A stretch of 64,000 nt of DNA from an uncultured Kiritimatiellota bacterium (lineage in GTDB: Bacteria > Verrucomicrobiota > Kiritimatiellia > RFP12 > DVOR01): the NCBI GenBank assembly GCA_944389945.1, contig CALXOF010000012.1, positions 1-64,000 of the forward strand, in the 5' to 3' direction. Positions 15,950-24,586 of this stretch are shown here, one piece after another. A program made the translations under genes and the position numbers. A model generated the notes under the pieces. It was not told the origin of the DNA. It worked only from the letters and a program-made list of their open reading frames with translations, and searched no databases. Numbering within the stretch: position 1 is the stretch's first letter; each line of letters opens with the position of its first letter.

Positions 15950-18046
15950 GTGAAGCTAGTCTACTGGACCATCTTTCCGAACCTCCATCAGCGGGCGTGG
16001 ATTGACGCGCTCCGCGCGGCGGGATGCGATATAGAGGTCTGCTACTTCGGCCGTTACGACGCCTATCGCGCGGCGTTGGGATGGCAGGAGCCGGAGGCCT
16101 TGCCCCCGCAGGAGCGGCGCATTGCCACCTTGCGCGAGGCCCTCGCCGCCATCCCGGACTACGCCGAACGTCTGATTATCCTCACTGGTTACGCCGAAAA
16201 GGTCTACTGGGACAACGTGCGCTTCTGCGAGGCGCACAATGTGCCGTGGTGCCTCATCGCGGAGAAAAGCCAGGGCCGCGTACGCTCCTGGCCCCTACGC
16301 CGACTCTTTGCACGCCATGTCAACCGCTCCGCCGTTGCGGCCTTCGGGTTGGGTCCCGGCGCGGTGGACGATTTGGTGCGCGGCTGGGGCGTACGGCGTG
16401 ACAAAGTGGCCGAGCTAGCCTACACCACCCCCGGTGCGGGAACCCCTACCACGCCGCGTCCGCACACGGGTTTCCGCTTTGTCTTCGCGGGGGCCTTCTC
16501 CCACCGCAAGGCCGTAGATGTCTTGGCGCGGGCCTGGGCAGAAGCCGCCCCGCATCTGCCGGACGCTACCTTGCGCGTCATCGGCGCAGGTCCGTTGGAG
16601 GCAACCTTCGACGGCTTGCCACGCGTGGAACGTTTCGGCGTTTGCCCACCCGAACGCATCCCTGAGGCACTGGCTGACTGCGACTGCGGCATCCTGCCGA
16701 GCCGTTTCGACGGTTGGGGGATGGTCATCGCCGAGTACGCCCGCGCCGGCCTCACCCTCATCGCCACGCAGACCTGTGGCGCCGCCGAGCCACTCATCCG
16801 CCCCGGCCGCAACGGCTTCATCGTCCCGCCCAAGGATGTCGCGGCCCTCGCCCAAGCAATGGTCGATGCCCCCGGCCTCCGGTCCGACCCCGTCCCCTTG
16901 TCCGCAACCGCGCCCGCCTTCTGCGCCCGTAAGTTCCTCGACCATCTGGCCTACCCCATGCCCTATGAACCGCCGCGCAGAATCCTCCACGTCGTTGCGG
17001 GGTGCTGGGCCGATGGTGGCGGACTCTCCGAGCTTGTCGCCGCCACGGTCTTAGCGCAGGCCCAAGCCGGCTTCCGTGTGACGTTGGCCTTTCTCGGCGG
17101 ACAACCCGAGCATCCATTGGTGCGCGAGTGCCGCCGTGCGGGCGCGACGGTGTGGGTCTTTCCACGTTCTCGGCCCCACTGCCTCTATTTCTCCTGGGCG
17201 TTGCTCCGTACCCTGCCGCGCTTGATGCGCTGGGCCTCAACCGTGCGGATTTATTCGCTCTGGACCTTCCCCGTCTGGTGGACGGCAATCCTCGCCAGAT
17301 TTTATGCCGTGCCCTACGCCATCGCGCCGCAAGGATGCTTGGACCCCGTGCGCCGCGCCTATGGCCGCCTGCGCAAAGCCCTCGCCTGGCACTGCTTTGA
17401 CCGTCGTGCCCTGCGGAGCGCCGCCTGGCTCCACGCCACCGCCGAGACCGAGGCCAGGTGGATGCGCGATGCATTGGGGCCCGACTGTCCGCCCATCCGC
17501 GTCATCCCCAACGGCGTGGACGGCGACCTCTTCGATGCCATCCCCGAACAGCCCCGCACGCAGACCTTCCTCTATCTGGGCCGCCTCCACCCACTCAAGG
17601 GACTCGACCTGCTAGCCGAGGCGTGGCGGCTCGCCGACCTGGGGCCGGACTGGCGCCTCCTTATCGCCGGCCCGGCCGACGGCGCGGAACCGCCGAACGG
17701 CCCGGGCATCGAAGTGATTGGCCCCCTGTATGGTGCGGACAAGGCACGTGCCCTCAAATCCTCCGCCTGCTTGGTGCTCCCCACGCGCAGTGAAAACTTC
17801 GCCATCGTCGTGGCCGAGGCTCTCTGGTGCCGCACGCCCGTCATCAGCACAAAGGGCGCGCCCTGGCCCGAACTCGGCGATTATTGGGTCGACATCTCCG
17901 CCGAAGCCCTCGCCGATGCCCTGCGCCGTTTCGCCGCGATGGCCCCTGCGGACCGCGAAGCCCGCTTCGCCCCGCTCTTCACCGCCGCCCGCAACCGTTT
18001 CGCCTGGCCTGCCATCGCCCGCGCCCTCGCCGACGACCCCCGCTGA
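15950..18046 (+). CDS. Double GT4-type glycosyltransferase fusion (698 aa)
   Basis: Two GT-B fold glycosyltransferases in one chain, probably acting in surface polysaccharide or LPS synthesis. Domain 1 (1-about 340) contains FVFAGAFSHRKAVDVLARAW and the acceptor/sugar-nucleotide end FDGWGMVIAEYARAG. Domain 2 (about 345-698) restarts with RILHVVAGCWADGGGLSEL and ends with TFLYLGRLHPLKGLDLLAEAW and TRSENFAIVVAEALWCRTPVI. The E-x7-E motifs differ, so the two halves may add different sugars. The GTG at 15950 is the only sensible start, has no Shine-Dalgarno sequence and lies 14 bp beyond the tRNA terminator. Translation may be leaderless or depend on read-through. No partner genes adjoin it. Confidence 0.85.
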   Translation: MKLVYWTIFPNLHQRAWIDALRAAGCDIEVCYFGRYDAYRAALGWQEPEALPPQERRIATLREALAAIPDYAERLIILTGYAEKVYWDNVRFCEAHNVPWCLIAEKSQGRVRSWPLRRLFARHVNRSAVAAFGLGPGAVDDLVRGWGVRRDKVAELAYTTPGAGTPTTPRPHTGFRFVFAGAFSHRKAVDVLARAWAEAAPHLPDATLRVIGAGPLEATFDGLPRVERFGVCPPERIPEALADCDCGILPSRFDGWGMVIAEYARAGLTLIATQTCGAAEPLIRPGRNGFIVPPKDVAALAQAMVDAPGLRSDPVPLSATAPAFCARKFLDHLAYPMPYEPPRRILHVVAGCWADGGGLSELVAATVLAQAQAGFRVTLAFLGGQPEHPLVRECRRAGATVWVFPRSRPHCLYFSWALLRTLPRLMRWASTVRIYSLWTFPVWWTAILARFYAVPYAIAPQGCLDPVRRAYGRLRKALAWHCFDRRALRSAAWLHATAETEARWMRDALGPDCPPIRVIPNGVDGDLFDAIPEQPRTQTFLYLGRLHPLKGLDLLAEAWRLADLGPDWRLLIAGPADGAEPPNGPGIEVIGPLYGADKARALKSSACLVLPTRSENFAIVVAEALWCRTPVISTKGAPWPELGDYWVDISAEALADALRRFAAMAPADREARFAPLFTAARNRFAWPAIARALADDPR

Positions 18047-18173
18047 CATTAAAACTTCACAAAGCATCTTTCAATCGTGTCGAGGAAAAGGTTCACCTCG
18101 AAAACAGGCTTGCGTAAAGTCTTGGAGGCTTGACCAGGCACGTTGAGGAATCCCACCCAAGAGGGGTCTTTCT

Positions 18174-18256
18174 GAGACCCTATAGTGGTCCGAGGTCAAC
18201 CACTATAGTGGTCGAGGGCGAGACCCTATAGTGGTCCGACCCGAAACCCTTAGGGG
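18174..18256. repeat. Repeat family A, copy 2 (reverse orientation)
   Basis: GAGACCCTATAGTGGTCCG, CCACTATAGTGGTC and a second GAGACCCTATAGTGGTCC, then CCCTTAGGGG. It lies in the 527-bp gap between the double glycosyltransferase and queF; the rest of the gap holds family B and promoter sequence only. Confidence 0.85.
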
Positions 18257-18364
18257 TCCGCGAAGTACCCTTTTGTGGGACATCTTTGGCAATGGCGTCT
18301 GGCGGAGATGAGGACTGTAAAGACCAAAGCCACCATGCCTCGAAACGTCCACATTCCTCTGATT

Positions 18365-18482
18365 CTCCTTCTGTGGCACGATAGCATGGAAATCCCAGGG
18401 CGGCGCGACCAATGGAAGCAATGGAGCCCGCAGGATTCCCCGCAAGACAGTCTTGCGTAGAAAACCGTCCCGGACACGACTG
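18365..18482. repeat. Repeat family B copy (reverse) with TIR-like end
   Basis: Reverse-oriented copy of the block at 28160 and 33877 (CACGATAGCATGGAAATCCC, GGGCGGCGCGACC, ATGGAGCCCGCAGG) that ends in TCCCGGACACGACTG, resembling the inverted-end consensus. Confidence 0.6.
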
Positions 18483-18521
18483 AGACCCGTGGAAGTTCAA
18501 ACGACAAGGCCGTTTTTTTGG

Positions 18522-18527
18522 TAGAAT
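18522..18527 (+). promoter_or_regulatory. Extended -10 promoter for queF-queC
   Basis: TAGAAT preceded by TTTTTTTGG. The transcript would begin near 18534, about 40 nt before the ATG. I looked for a preQ1 riboswitch in this leader and did not see one. Confidence 0.45.
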
Positions 18528-18573
18528 GGCGGCATTTAAGATCTACGTGAACACTTTAAGGAACCCATTTTAG

Positions 18574-19614
18574 ATGAGCGCACAACCACCCGGACGGAAG
18601 GTCGCAAAACCGCGCAACAAAATGCCGCGCAGAGGCCAAGCGCGTAAGCCCACCCCGCCCGAACCGCAACCTTTGCCTTCCCCCACCCCGCCTGAGGTCC
18701 TGCCCGAGATGCAACCCGTTGAGGCAACACCCGCGCCGATTGCGCAGGAGCCGATGCCGGCGCCACAGCCTGAGATGGTGTATGCCGAGCCTCCGCCCGC
18801 CGAGCCGGTCCCGGAAGTGCCCACGTCGGCAGAACCTTCCGAGGTGCCGCCCCAGCCGCAGGTTGAGGCGGAACTTCCCCGCGAAGAGCCGCAGCCGGAG
18901 GTGCCGGTCCAGCCTGAGGAGATGTCCCAGCCCGAAAGTGCGCAACCGCGCCAGGAGCCTCCGCGCGGCCAAGAGCAACCCCGCCGTGACGACCGTTGGG
19001 ATAATCGCCGCAACCGCGACCGGCGCGACCGCAACGACCGTCGGGACTTCCGTGACAATCGCCGCGAGGACCGTCGGGACGACCGCCGTGATGACCGGCG
19101 CGACGCGCCCCGTCCGCCCCAGCCCGAGATGGGCCCGCCCACGCGCGGCCTGACCCTGCTCGGCGCGAAGACCACCGTCTACACGGACCAATACACCCCG
19201 GCGCTCCTGGAGGCCTTCGACAACCGCCACCTGGAAAACGACTTCTTCGTGAAGTTCAACTGCCCGGAGTTCACCTCCCTCTGCCCCATCACGGGCCAGC
19301 CCGACTTCGCCACGATTTACATCAGCTACATCCCTGACCGCAAGATGGTGGAGAGCAAGAGCCTGAAGCTCTACCTCTTCAGCTTCCGCAATCACGGCGC
19401 CTTCCATGAGGATTGCGTGAACACCATCCTGAAGGACCTGGTGAAGTTGCTCGCCCCCCGCTATATCGAGGTCTGGGGCAAGTTCCTGCCGCGCGGCGGG
19501 CTCTCCATCGACCCCTACGCGAATTACGGCAAGCCCACGACCCGTTGGGAGGAGTTCGCGCGCCAGCGCCTCCTGATGCACGACCTGAACCCCGAGCGCG
19601 TGGATAACCGCTGA
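18574..19614 (+). CDS. queF: NADPH-dependent 7-cyano-7-deazaguanine reductase with long disordered N-terminus (346 aa)
   Basis: Reduces preQ0 to preQ1 in queuosine synthesis. The catalytic domain occupies about residues 190-346: [13 protein letters not shown] with the nucleophile Cys237 and Asp244, then ESKSLKLY (260-267) and FRNHGAFHE. This matches the short unimodular QueF (about 150-165 aa). The first 190 residues are foreign to the family: a Pro/Glu/Gln-rich tract (1-135), then an Arg/Asp-rich tract (136-180) of RRDD-like repeats, both expected to be disordered. The single long frame has consistent codon use, so it appears translated. A later start inside the tract cannot be excluded. It overlaps queC by one base (TGATG). 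Confidence 0.92.
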   Translation: MSAQPPGRKVAKPRNKMPRRGQARKPTPPEPQPLPSPTPPEVLPEMQPVEATPAPIAQEPMPAPQPEMVYAEPPPAEPVPEVPTSAEPSEVPPQPQVEAELPREEPQPEVPVQPEEMSQPESAQPRQEPPRGQEQPRRDDRWDNRRNRDRRDRNDRRDFRDNRREDRRDDRRDDRRDAPRPPQPEMGPPTRGLTLLGAKTTVYTDQYTPALLEAFDNRHLENDFFVKFNCPEFTSLCPITGQPDFATIYISYIPDRKMVESKSLKLYLFSFRNHGAFHEDCVNTILKDLVKLLAPRYIEVWGKFLPRGGLSIDPYANYGKPTTRWEEFARQRLLMHDLNPERVDNR

Positions 19615-20276
19615 TGGAACCGACCCTCGTTGTTTTCTCCGGCGGGCAGGACAGCACCACCTGCCTGCTCCAGGCCATCGCCGAGCGTGGCGCGGTCAAC
19701 GTCCACACCGTCACCTTCGCCTACGGCCAACGCCACAAGCTTGAGGTGGAGCTCGCCGAAGGGCTGGCCAAGGAATTGGGCGTGGCCTCGCACAAGACCA
19801 TCACGGTCGACTGGTACAAGGACATCACGCACAACGCGTTGATGGACACGACCACGCCCATCGGCAAAGAGGCGGGCGCGACCTGCCCCAACACCTTCGT
19901 GGACGGGCGCAACGCCCTCTTCCTTCTCACCGCCGCCATCTACGCAAAGGGCCTGGGTATCCATGACCTCACCATCGGCGTCTCCGAAGCCGACTACAGC
20001 GGCTACCCGGACTGCCGCGAAGCCTTTGTCAAGTCCATGGAGCAGACGCTCCGGCTGGCGATGGATTGGCCTTTCCGCATCCTCGCCCCGCTTCAACACC
20101 TCACCAAGGAGCAGGAGTGGGCGCTGGCCGACAAGCTTGGGCGGCTCGATTTCGTACGGACGCGGACGCTGACGTGTTACGAAGGCATCCCCGGCGATGG
20201 GTGCGGCAAGTGCCCGGCCTGCAAGCTCCGTGCGGCGGGGCTCGAGGCCTATCTCCGCAGTAAGGGCGTGCAATGA
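19614..20276 (+). CDS. queC: 7-cyano-7-deazaguanine synthase QueC (220 aa)
   Basis: Converts 7-carboxy-7-deazaguanine to preQ0 with ATP and ammonia. The ATP pyrophosphatase P-loop SGGQDSTTCL is at residues 9-18. Four Cys (188, 197, 200, 203) form the structural zinc site near the C-terminus (CGKCPACK). Length is normal. It starts inside the queF stop and ends in an ATGA overlap with the following lipoprotein gene. queD and queE are not in the window. The pair would feed queuosine in tRNA, and the neighbour could be unrelated except for co-transcription. Confidence 0.95.
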   Translation: MEPTLVVFSGGQDSTTCLLQAIAERGAVNVHTVTFAYGQRHKLEVELAEGLAKELGVASHKTITVDWYKDITHNALMDTTTPIGKEAGATCPNTFVDGRNALFLLTAAIYAKGLGIHDLTIGVSEADYSGYPDCREAFVKSMEQTLRLAMDWPFRILAPLQHLTKEQEWALADKLGRLDFVRTRTLTCYEGIPGDGCGKCPACKLRAAGLEAYLRSKGVQ

Positions 20277-21985
20277 CCCGGCGGCGGTGGTTGGGTGCGG
20301 CATGCGCGGCGGCCCTGGCGTTCTTCGGTGCCGGGTGCGGCGGCAATGCAACGAACGGTAACGAGGTCGACCTGACCTTTCGCCGGGCGCAACCCTCCAT
20401 CAACACCCTCGACCCCGCGCACGGCTCGGACACGAGCGTGAACAGCGCGATGTCGCTCATCTTCCAGCCGCTCGTGGAGTATGACTACACGGCGCGTCCT
20501 TACAAGCTGAAGGACGGTGCCGCGGAGCGCTGGGACATCAGCGAGGACGGCCTGGTCTACACCTTCCACCTGCGCGAGGCCTACTACGTGGACGACCCCT
20601 GCTTCGGCGGGGCGCGGCGCCAAGTCAAGGCGCAGGACTTCGTCTACGGTTGGAAGCGCCTGGCCGACCGCAACGTTGGCGGCTCCGGCGAGTGGCTCGT
20701 CAAGAACATCAAGGGCATGACCGAGTTCGCCGAGGCCTCCTCCGGCACGGACACCACCGATTATTCCATCGAGGTGGCGGGTCTGCGGGCGTTGGACGAC
20801 CGCACCCTGCGCGTGGAGCTCAAGACCCCCAGCAATCAGTTCCTCTGGTTCCTGACAATGTGCTACATGGCGCCCGTGCCGCCCGAGGCCGTGGCGCATT
20901 ATGGTCAGCGCGGCCTCACAGACCACCCCGTGGGGGCCGGCCCCTACAAACTGCGCGAGTGGCGGCGCAACTACGAGATGGTCTTCGACCGCAACCCGGA
21001 ATGGTACGGCTGGCAGGGCGTGGACTTCAACGCCGCCGAGGTCCCCTTCGAGACGATCCGTTACCTCATCGTGAAGGATGCCTCGACACAGTGGCTGATG
21101 TTGCTCACGGGTCAACTGGACTTCCTGGAACAGATTGACCGCAACAACATGGATATCGCCATCGACCCCGACATGGGGCTTTCGCCGGAGCTCCAGGCGC
21201 GCGGCATCCGCCTCTTCACCTCCCCCACGCTGAAGGTCTACTATCTCGGCGTCAACATGGACGACCCCGTGCTGGGCGGCAACCGGAAGCTCCGTCAAGC
21301 CCTCAACGCGGCCTTCGACACCGAGGCGTGGGAGCGCTACTACCGCGGCCGTGTCGAGGCGCTGAACACCGTCGCGCCGCGCCACCTGCCAGATGCCCTC
21401 CAGACACCCTTCCCCTATTCTTACGATTTGGAGAAGGCTCGCCGTCTCCTCGCCGAGGCCGGTTATCCCGGCGGCATCGACCCCAAGACGGGCAAGCCTC
21501 TCACCATCACCGTGGAGGTCGGCAACGCCACGCAGGACACCACCGAGTCGATGGAGCTCCTGGCCTCTTTCTACGCCCGCATCGGCATCAAGCTCGAGCT
21601 CTCCGTGAACACCTGGCAGGCCCTGTTGGAAAAAATCCGTCTGCGCAAAGCCCAGCTCTTCCTCATGGGATGGGTCGGCGACTACCCTGACCTCGAGACC
21701 TTCATGCAGCTCTTCATCTCGCGCAACCAGTCCCCCGGCCCCAACCGCTCCAACTACGTCAATGCCGAGGTCGACCGCCTCTACGACCTCGCCGTCTCCT
21801 CGCACGACCCCGCCGTCGTCTCGCGTTGTTGGGAAGGCGTGCAGGACATCGTGCTGGAGGATTGCCCCTGGGTGCTCCTGCACTATGCCAAAGACTTCTC
21901 CCTCGTCAACGAACGCGTACGTAACTACCTCCCCCACAACTTCCCCTACGGCATGGAAAAGCACTATCGGGTGCGCCGCCGTTGA
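20273..21985 (+). CDS. Peptide/oligopeptide ABC transporter substrate-binding lipoprotein (570 aa)
   Basis: Solute-binding protein of the OppA/DppA group (SBP family 5), probably binding peptides in the periplasm. The signal peptide has an Arg-rich start and a lipobox ending GAGC, with the lipidated Cys at about 22. Family features include a TFRRAQPSINTLDPAHGSD start, LIFQPLVEYD, AERWDISEDGLVYTFHLRE, DFVYGWKRLADR and LRQALNAAFDTEAW. ABC permease and ATPase genes are absent here, so this is an orphan binding protein. It overlaps queC by four bases, so it may be co-transcribed with the queuosine genes. Confidence 0.9.
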   Translation: MTRRRWLGAACAAALAFFGAGCGGNATNGNEVDLTFRRAQPSINTLDPAHGSDTSVNSAMSLIFQPLVEYDYTARPYKLKDGAAERWDISEDGLVYTFHLREAYYVDDPCFGGARRQVKAQDFVYGWKRLADRNVGGSGEWLVKNIKGMTEFAEASSGTDTTDYSIEVAGLRALDDRTLRVELKTPSNQFLWFLTMCYMAPVPPEAVAHYGQRGLTDHPVGAGPYKLREWRRNYEMVFDRNPEWYGWQGVDFNAAEVPFETIRYLIVKDASTQWLMLLTGQLDFLEQIDRNNMDIAIDPDMGLSPELQARGIRLFTSPTLKVYYLGVNMDDPVLGGNRKLRQALNAAFDTEAWERYYRGRVEALNTVAPRHLPDALQTPFPYSYDLEKARRLLAEAGYPGGIDPKTGKPLTITVEVGNATQDTTESMELLASFYARIGIKLELSVNTWQALLEKIRLRKAQLFLMGWVGDYPDLETFMQLFISRNQSPGPNRSNYVNAEVDRLYDLAVSSHDPAVVSRCWEGVQDIVLEDCPWVLLHYAKDFSLVNERVRNYLPHNFPYGMEKHYRVRRR

Positions 21986-21997
21986 GCGCGGATGTGA

Positions 21998-22003
21998 TAG
22001 AAT
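21998..22003 (+). promoter_or_regulatory. Extended -10 promoter (GATGTGATAGAAT) for pheS
   Basis: TAGAAT after GATGTGA, 30 bp before the pheS ATG. No T-box or leader-peptide attenuator is visible in this short leader. Confidence 0.5.
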
Positions 22004-22033
22004 ATCGCAGACTTTTTCAAGGAACACGCCATC

Positions 22034-23050
22034 ATGACCCTTCAGGAATTGCAACAGGAACACGCGGCCTCCCTCGCAGCCGTCGCCGCCGCCACCGAAA
22101 CCGCCGCGCTCGACGCCCTGCGCGTGAAATATCTCGGCCGCAACGGCCTCATCCCCGGCCTTGTCAAGCAGATGAAGGACGTGCCGCCGGCCGACCGCCC
22201 CGCCTTCGGCAAGGAGCTCGGTGCCTGGCGCACCGCCTTCGAGCAGGCCCTCGCCGAGAAGACGACCGCCGCGCAGGCCGCCGCCGAACCCACCGCGGCC
22301 TTTGACGTCACGCTCCCCGGTCGCTGGCGCGCAGAGGGTGTTATCCACCCCGTCAGCAGAGTCATCGAAGAGGCCTCGGACATCTTCCATCGCTTGGGCT
22401 TCACCGTCGCCGACGGCCCGGACATCGAGACGAAGTTCAACAACTTCACGGCGCTCAACACCGCCCCGCACCATCCCTCGATGGACCCCAGCGACACCTT
22501 CTGGTTCGACCCCGAGTTGCTCCTGCGCACCCAGACCAGCGCCGTTCAGACCCGCACCATGCTGGCCAACCCGCCCCCCGTCCGCATCGTCTGCCCCGGC
22601 CGTTGCTACCGTCGCGACACCATGGACGCCACCCACTCGGCCAACTTCCACCAGATTGAGGGACTCTACGTCGACACCAAGCCCGTCTCGCTGGCCGACC
22701 TCAAGAGCATCCTGGCCTACTTCGCCCGCGAGATGATGGGCCCCGGCATCGGCGTCCGCTTCCGTCCGCACTTCTTCCCCTTCACCGAGCCCAGCGTGGA
22801 GGTCGACTTCACCTGCCACGTCTGCAAGGGCAAGGGCTGCCGCGTCTGTAAAAACTCCGGTTGGATTGAGATTGCCGGTGCCGGCATGGTCGACCCCCGC
22901 GTCTACGAGCACGTGGGCTACGACCCCGACCAGGTCTACGGCTACGCCTTCGGCATGGGCATCGAGCGCATCGCCATGATCAAGTACGGCATCCCCGACA
23001 TCCGTTACCTCTACGAGAACGATGTCCGCTTCCTCTCCCAGATGCGCTAA
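22034..23050 (+). CDS. pheS: Phenylalanyl-tRNA synthetase alpha subunit (338 aa)
   Basis: Catalytic subunit charging tRNA-Phe. The N-terminal coiled-coil arm (about 1-85) precedes the class II core. Motif 2 is PGRCYRRDTMDATHSANFHQIEG. Motif 3 is the FGMGIERIAMIKYGIPDIRYLYENDVRFLSQ end. A small Cys-rich insertion (CHVCKGKGCRVC, about 260-271) is known in a subset of bacterial PheS proteins and may bind zinc. Length is normal. AAGGAA lies upstream of the ATG. pheT, usually adjacent, is not here. Confidence 0.97.
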   Translation: MTLQELQQEHAASLAAVAAATETAALDALRVKYLGRNGLIPGLVKQMKDVPPADRPAFGKELGAWRTAFEQALAEKTTAAQAAAEPTAAFDVTLPGRWRAEGVIHPVSRVIEEASDIFHRLGFTVADGPDIETKFNNFTALNTAPHHPSMDPSDTFWFDPELLLRTQTSAVQTRTMLANPPPVRIVCPGRCYRRDTMDATHSANFHQIEGLYVDTKPVSLADLKSILAYFAREMMGPGIGVRFRPHFFPFTEPSVEVDFTCHVCKGKGCRVCKNSGWIEIAGAGMVDPRVYEHVGYDPDQVYGYAFGMGIERIAMIKYGIPDIRYLYENDVRFLSQMR

Positions 23051-23060
23051 AGGAACCGCC

Positions 23061-23567
23061 ATGACCCTCCAAGACCTCCTTGCCCGCCGCAGCGTCCGTA
23101 AGTACGCCGACGCCCCTGTGCCCCGCACCGTCGTGGACGCCGCCCTTCAGGCCGCCATGGCCGCCCCCAGCGCCATGCACTGCGACCCCTGGCGCTGGAT
23201 CGTCCTCACCAAGCGCACCGACCTCGATGCCCTCGCCGACTGCCTGCCCTACGGCCAGATGCTCCGCCACGCCCCGCTCGGCTTCATCGCCTGCGGCGAC
23301 CTGACGGCGGCCAACCGCGGCCAGCTCTCCTACCTCCTGCAAGACGTCTCCGCCTCCATCGAGAACCTGCTCCTGGGCCTCCACGCGCAGGGCCTCGGCG
23401 GCGTCTGGCTGGGCATCCACCCCAACGCCGAGCGCATCGCGGCCGTTTCCTCCCGCTTCAGCCTGCCGCCTACGCTCATCCCCGTCTCCGCCGTCGCCGC
23501 GGGCTACCCCGCCGAACACCCCGAGCCGCGCACCCGCTTCGACGCGGACAAGGTGCGTTACCTCTGA
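23061..23567 (+). CDS. Nitroreductase family protein (168 aa)
   Basis: FMN-dependent reductase of unknown substrate. The RRSVRKYADAPVP start is the FMN-binding signature. Others are AMAAPSAMHCDPWRWIVL, ASIENLLLGLHAQGLGGVWLGI and AVAAGYPAEHPEPRTRFD. Length is typical of the short nitroreductase group (about 170 aa). The ATG at 23061 has AAAGGAA just upstream, preferred over an in-frame extension into pheS. It follows pheS by 10 bp and precedes mutY by 2 bp. Confidence 0.9.
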   Translation: MTLQDLLARRSVRKYADAPVPRTVVDAALQAAMAAPSAMHCDPWRWIVLTKRTDLDALADCLPYGQMLRHAPLGFIACGDLTAANRGQLSYLLQDVSASIENLLLGLHAQGLGGVWLGIHPNAERIAAVSSRFSLPPTLIPVSAVAAGYPAEHPEPRTRFDADKVRYL

Positions 23568-23569
23568 CG

Positions 23570-24586
23570 ATGGAACCCTGGGTCTCCGACCTCCTCGCGT
23601 GGTATCGCTCGCGCGAGCGACCCATGCCATGGCGCGGCCATCCAGACCCCTACGCCGTCTGGGTCAGCGAAATCATGCTCCAGCAGACGCAGGTCGAGAC
23701 GGTCCGCCCCTACTTCACCCGATTCCTTGCCGCCTTCCCGGACATCCCCGCCCTCGCCGCCGCCGCGGATGAGCCGCTCCTCAAGGCTTGGGAAGGTCTG
23801 GGCTACTACACCCGCGTCCGCAACCTCCGCAAGGCCGCGCAACGCCTCATGGCCGAGCACGGCGGCGCCCTCCCCCGCACCGTCGAAGGCCTCCGCGCCC
23901 TCCCCGGCGTGGGTGACTACACCGCCGCCGCCATCGCCAGTATCTGCTTCGGTCTGCCCGTGCCCGTGGTCGACGGCAACGTGGCCCGTGTCTTCGCCCG
24001 CCGCAACCTCCTCGACGGCGACTTCCACAAGCCCGCCCCCCGCCGCGCCCTCGCCGCTTGGCTCACCCCGCACATCGCCGCGAGCGGCGACCCCGCCGCC
24101 TTCAACCAAGCCATGATGGACCTCGGCGCGCAGGTCTGCACCCCGCGTAATCCCCGTTGTGACGATTGCCCCCTGCGCCCCACCTGCCAAGCCGCCGAAC
24201 AGGGCCGCCAGGCCGACTTCCCCGCGCCGCCCCCTGCCAAGGCTCTGCCCGAACGCACCGGCGCCGCCCTCCTCCTCCGCGATGCCCGGGGCCGTCTGCT
24301 CCTCGCCAAGCACCCGGGCAACCGTCTCCTCGCAGGCTTCTGGGAACTCCCCGACCCCGACGCGCTCCCCTTCCCCAAACCCAAGCGCACCCGCCGTCTG
24401 GGCCTCTACCGCCAGACCTTCACCCACTTCCGCCTGACCCTCGAGATCCGCGCCGCCAAACCCTTGTCCGACAGCCCCGCCCTGCCCGAGGGCTTCTGCT
24501 GGGCCAAAGACCCCGCGGCCCTGCCCCTCACCACCGCCGCGCGCAAAATCCTCGCCGCCCACGCGGCGTCCACACCCGCTCACTGA
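23570..24586 (+). CDS. mutY: A/G-specific adenine glycosylase MutY (338 aa)
   Basis: Removes adenine mispaired with 8-oxoguanine. Glu34 (VSEIMLQQTQ) is the catalytic acid. LPGVGDYTAAAI (about 111-122) is the helix-hairpin-helix, with Asp135 (VVDGNVARV) next in the fold. The iron-sulfur loop CX6CX2CX5C uses Cys190, 197, 200 and 206. A C-terminal NUDIX-like domain (about 230-338) recognises 8-oxoguanine and is complete. Length matches the family. It starts two bases after the nitroreductase stop and its last seven bases overlap the end of the convergent gene on the minus strand. Confidence 0.96.
   Translation: MEPWVSDLLAWYRSRERPMPWRGHPDPYAVWVSEIMLQQTQVETVRPYFTRFLAAFPDIPALAAAADEPLLKAWEGLGYYTRVRNLRKAAQRLMAEHGGALPRTVEGLRALPGVGDYTAAAIASICFGLPVPVVDGNVARVFARRNLLDGDFHKPAPRRALAAWLTPHIAASGDPAAFNQAMMDLGAQVCTPRNPRCDDCPLRPTCQAAEQGRQADFPAPPPAKALPERTGAALLLRDARGRLLLAKHPGNRLLAGFWELPDPDALPFPKPKRTRRLGLYRQTFTHFRLTLEIRAAKPLSDSPALPEGFCWAKDPAALPLTTAARKILAAHAASTPAH

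Noticed and set aside
18484..18573. preQ1 riboswitch upstream of queF
   Set aside because: No compact pseudoknot-type aptamer with a C-rich loop and A-rich tail is recognisable.
20249..23128. 959-codon minus-strand ORF opposite queC, the binding lipoprotein and pheS
   Set aside because: Its frame opposes three well-supported genes, lacks domains and shows the composition of a GC-rich antisense shadow.
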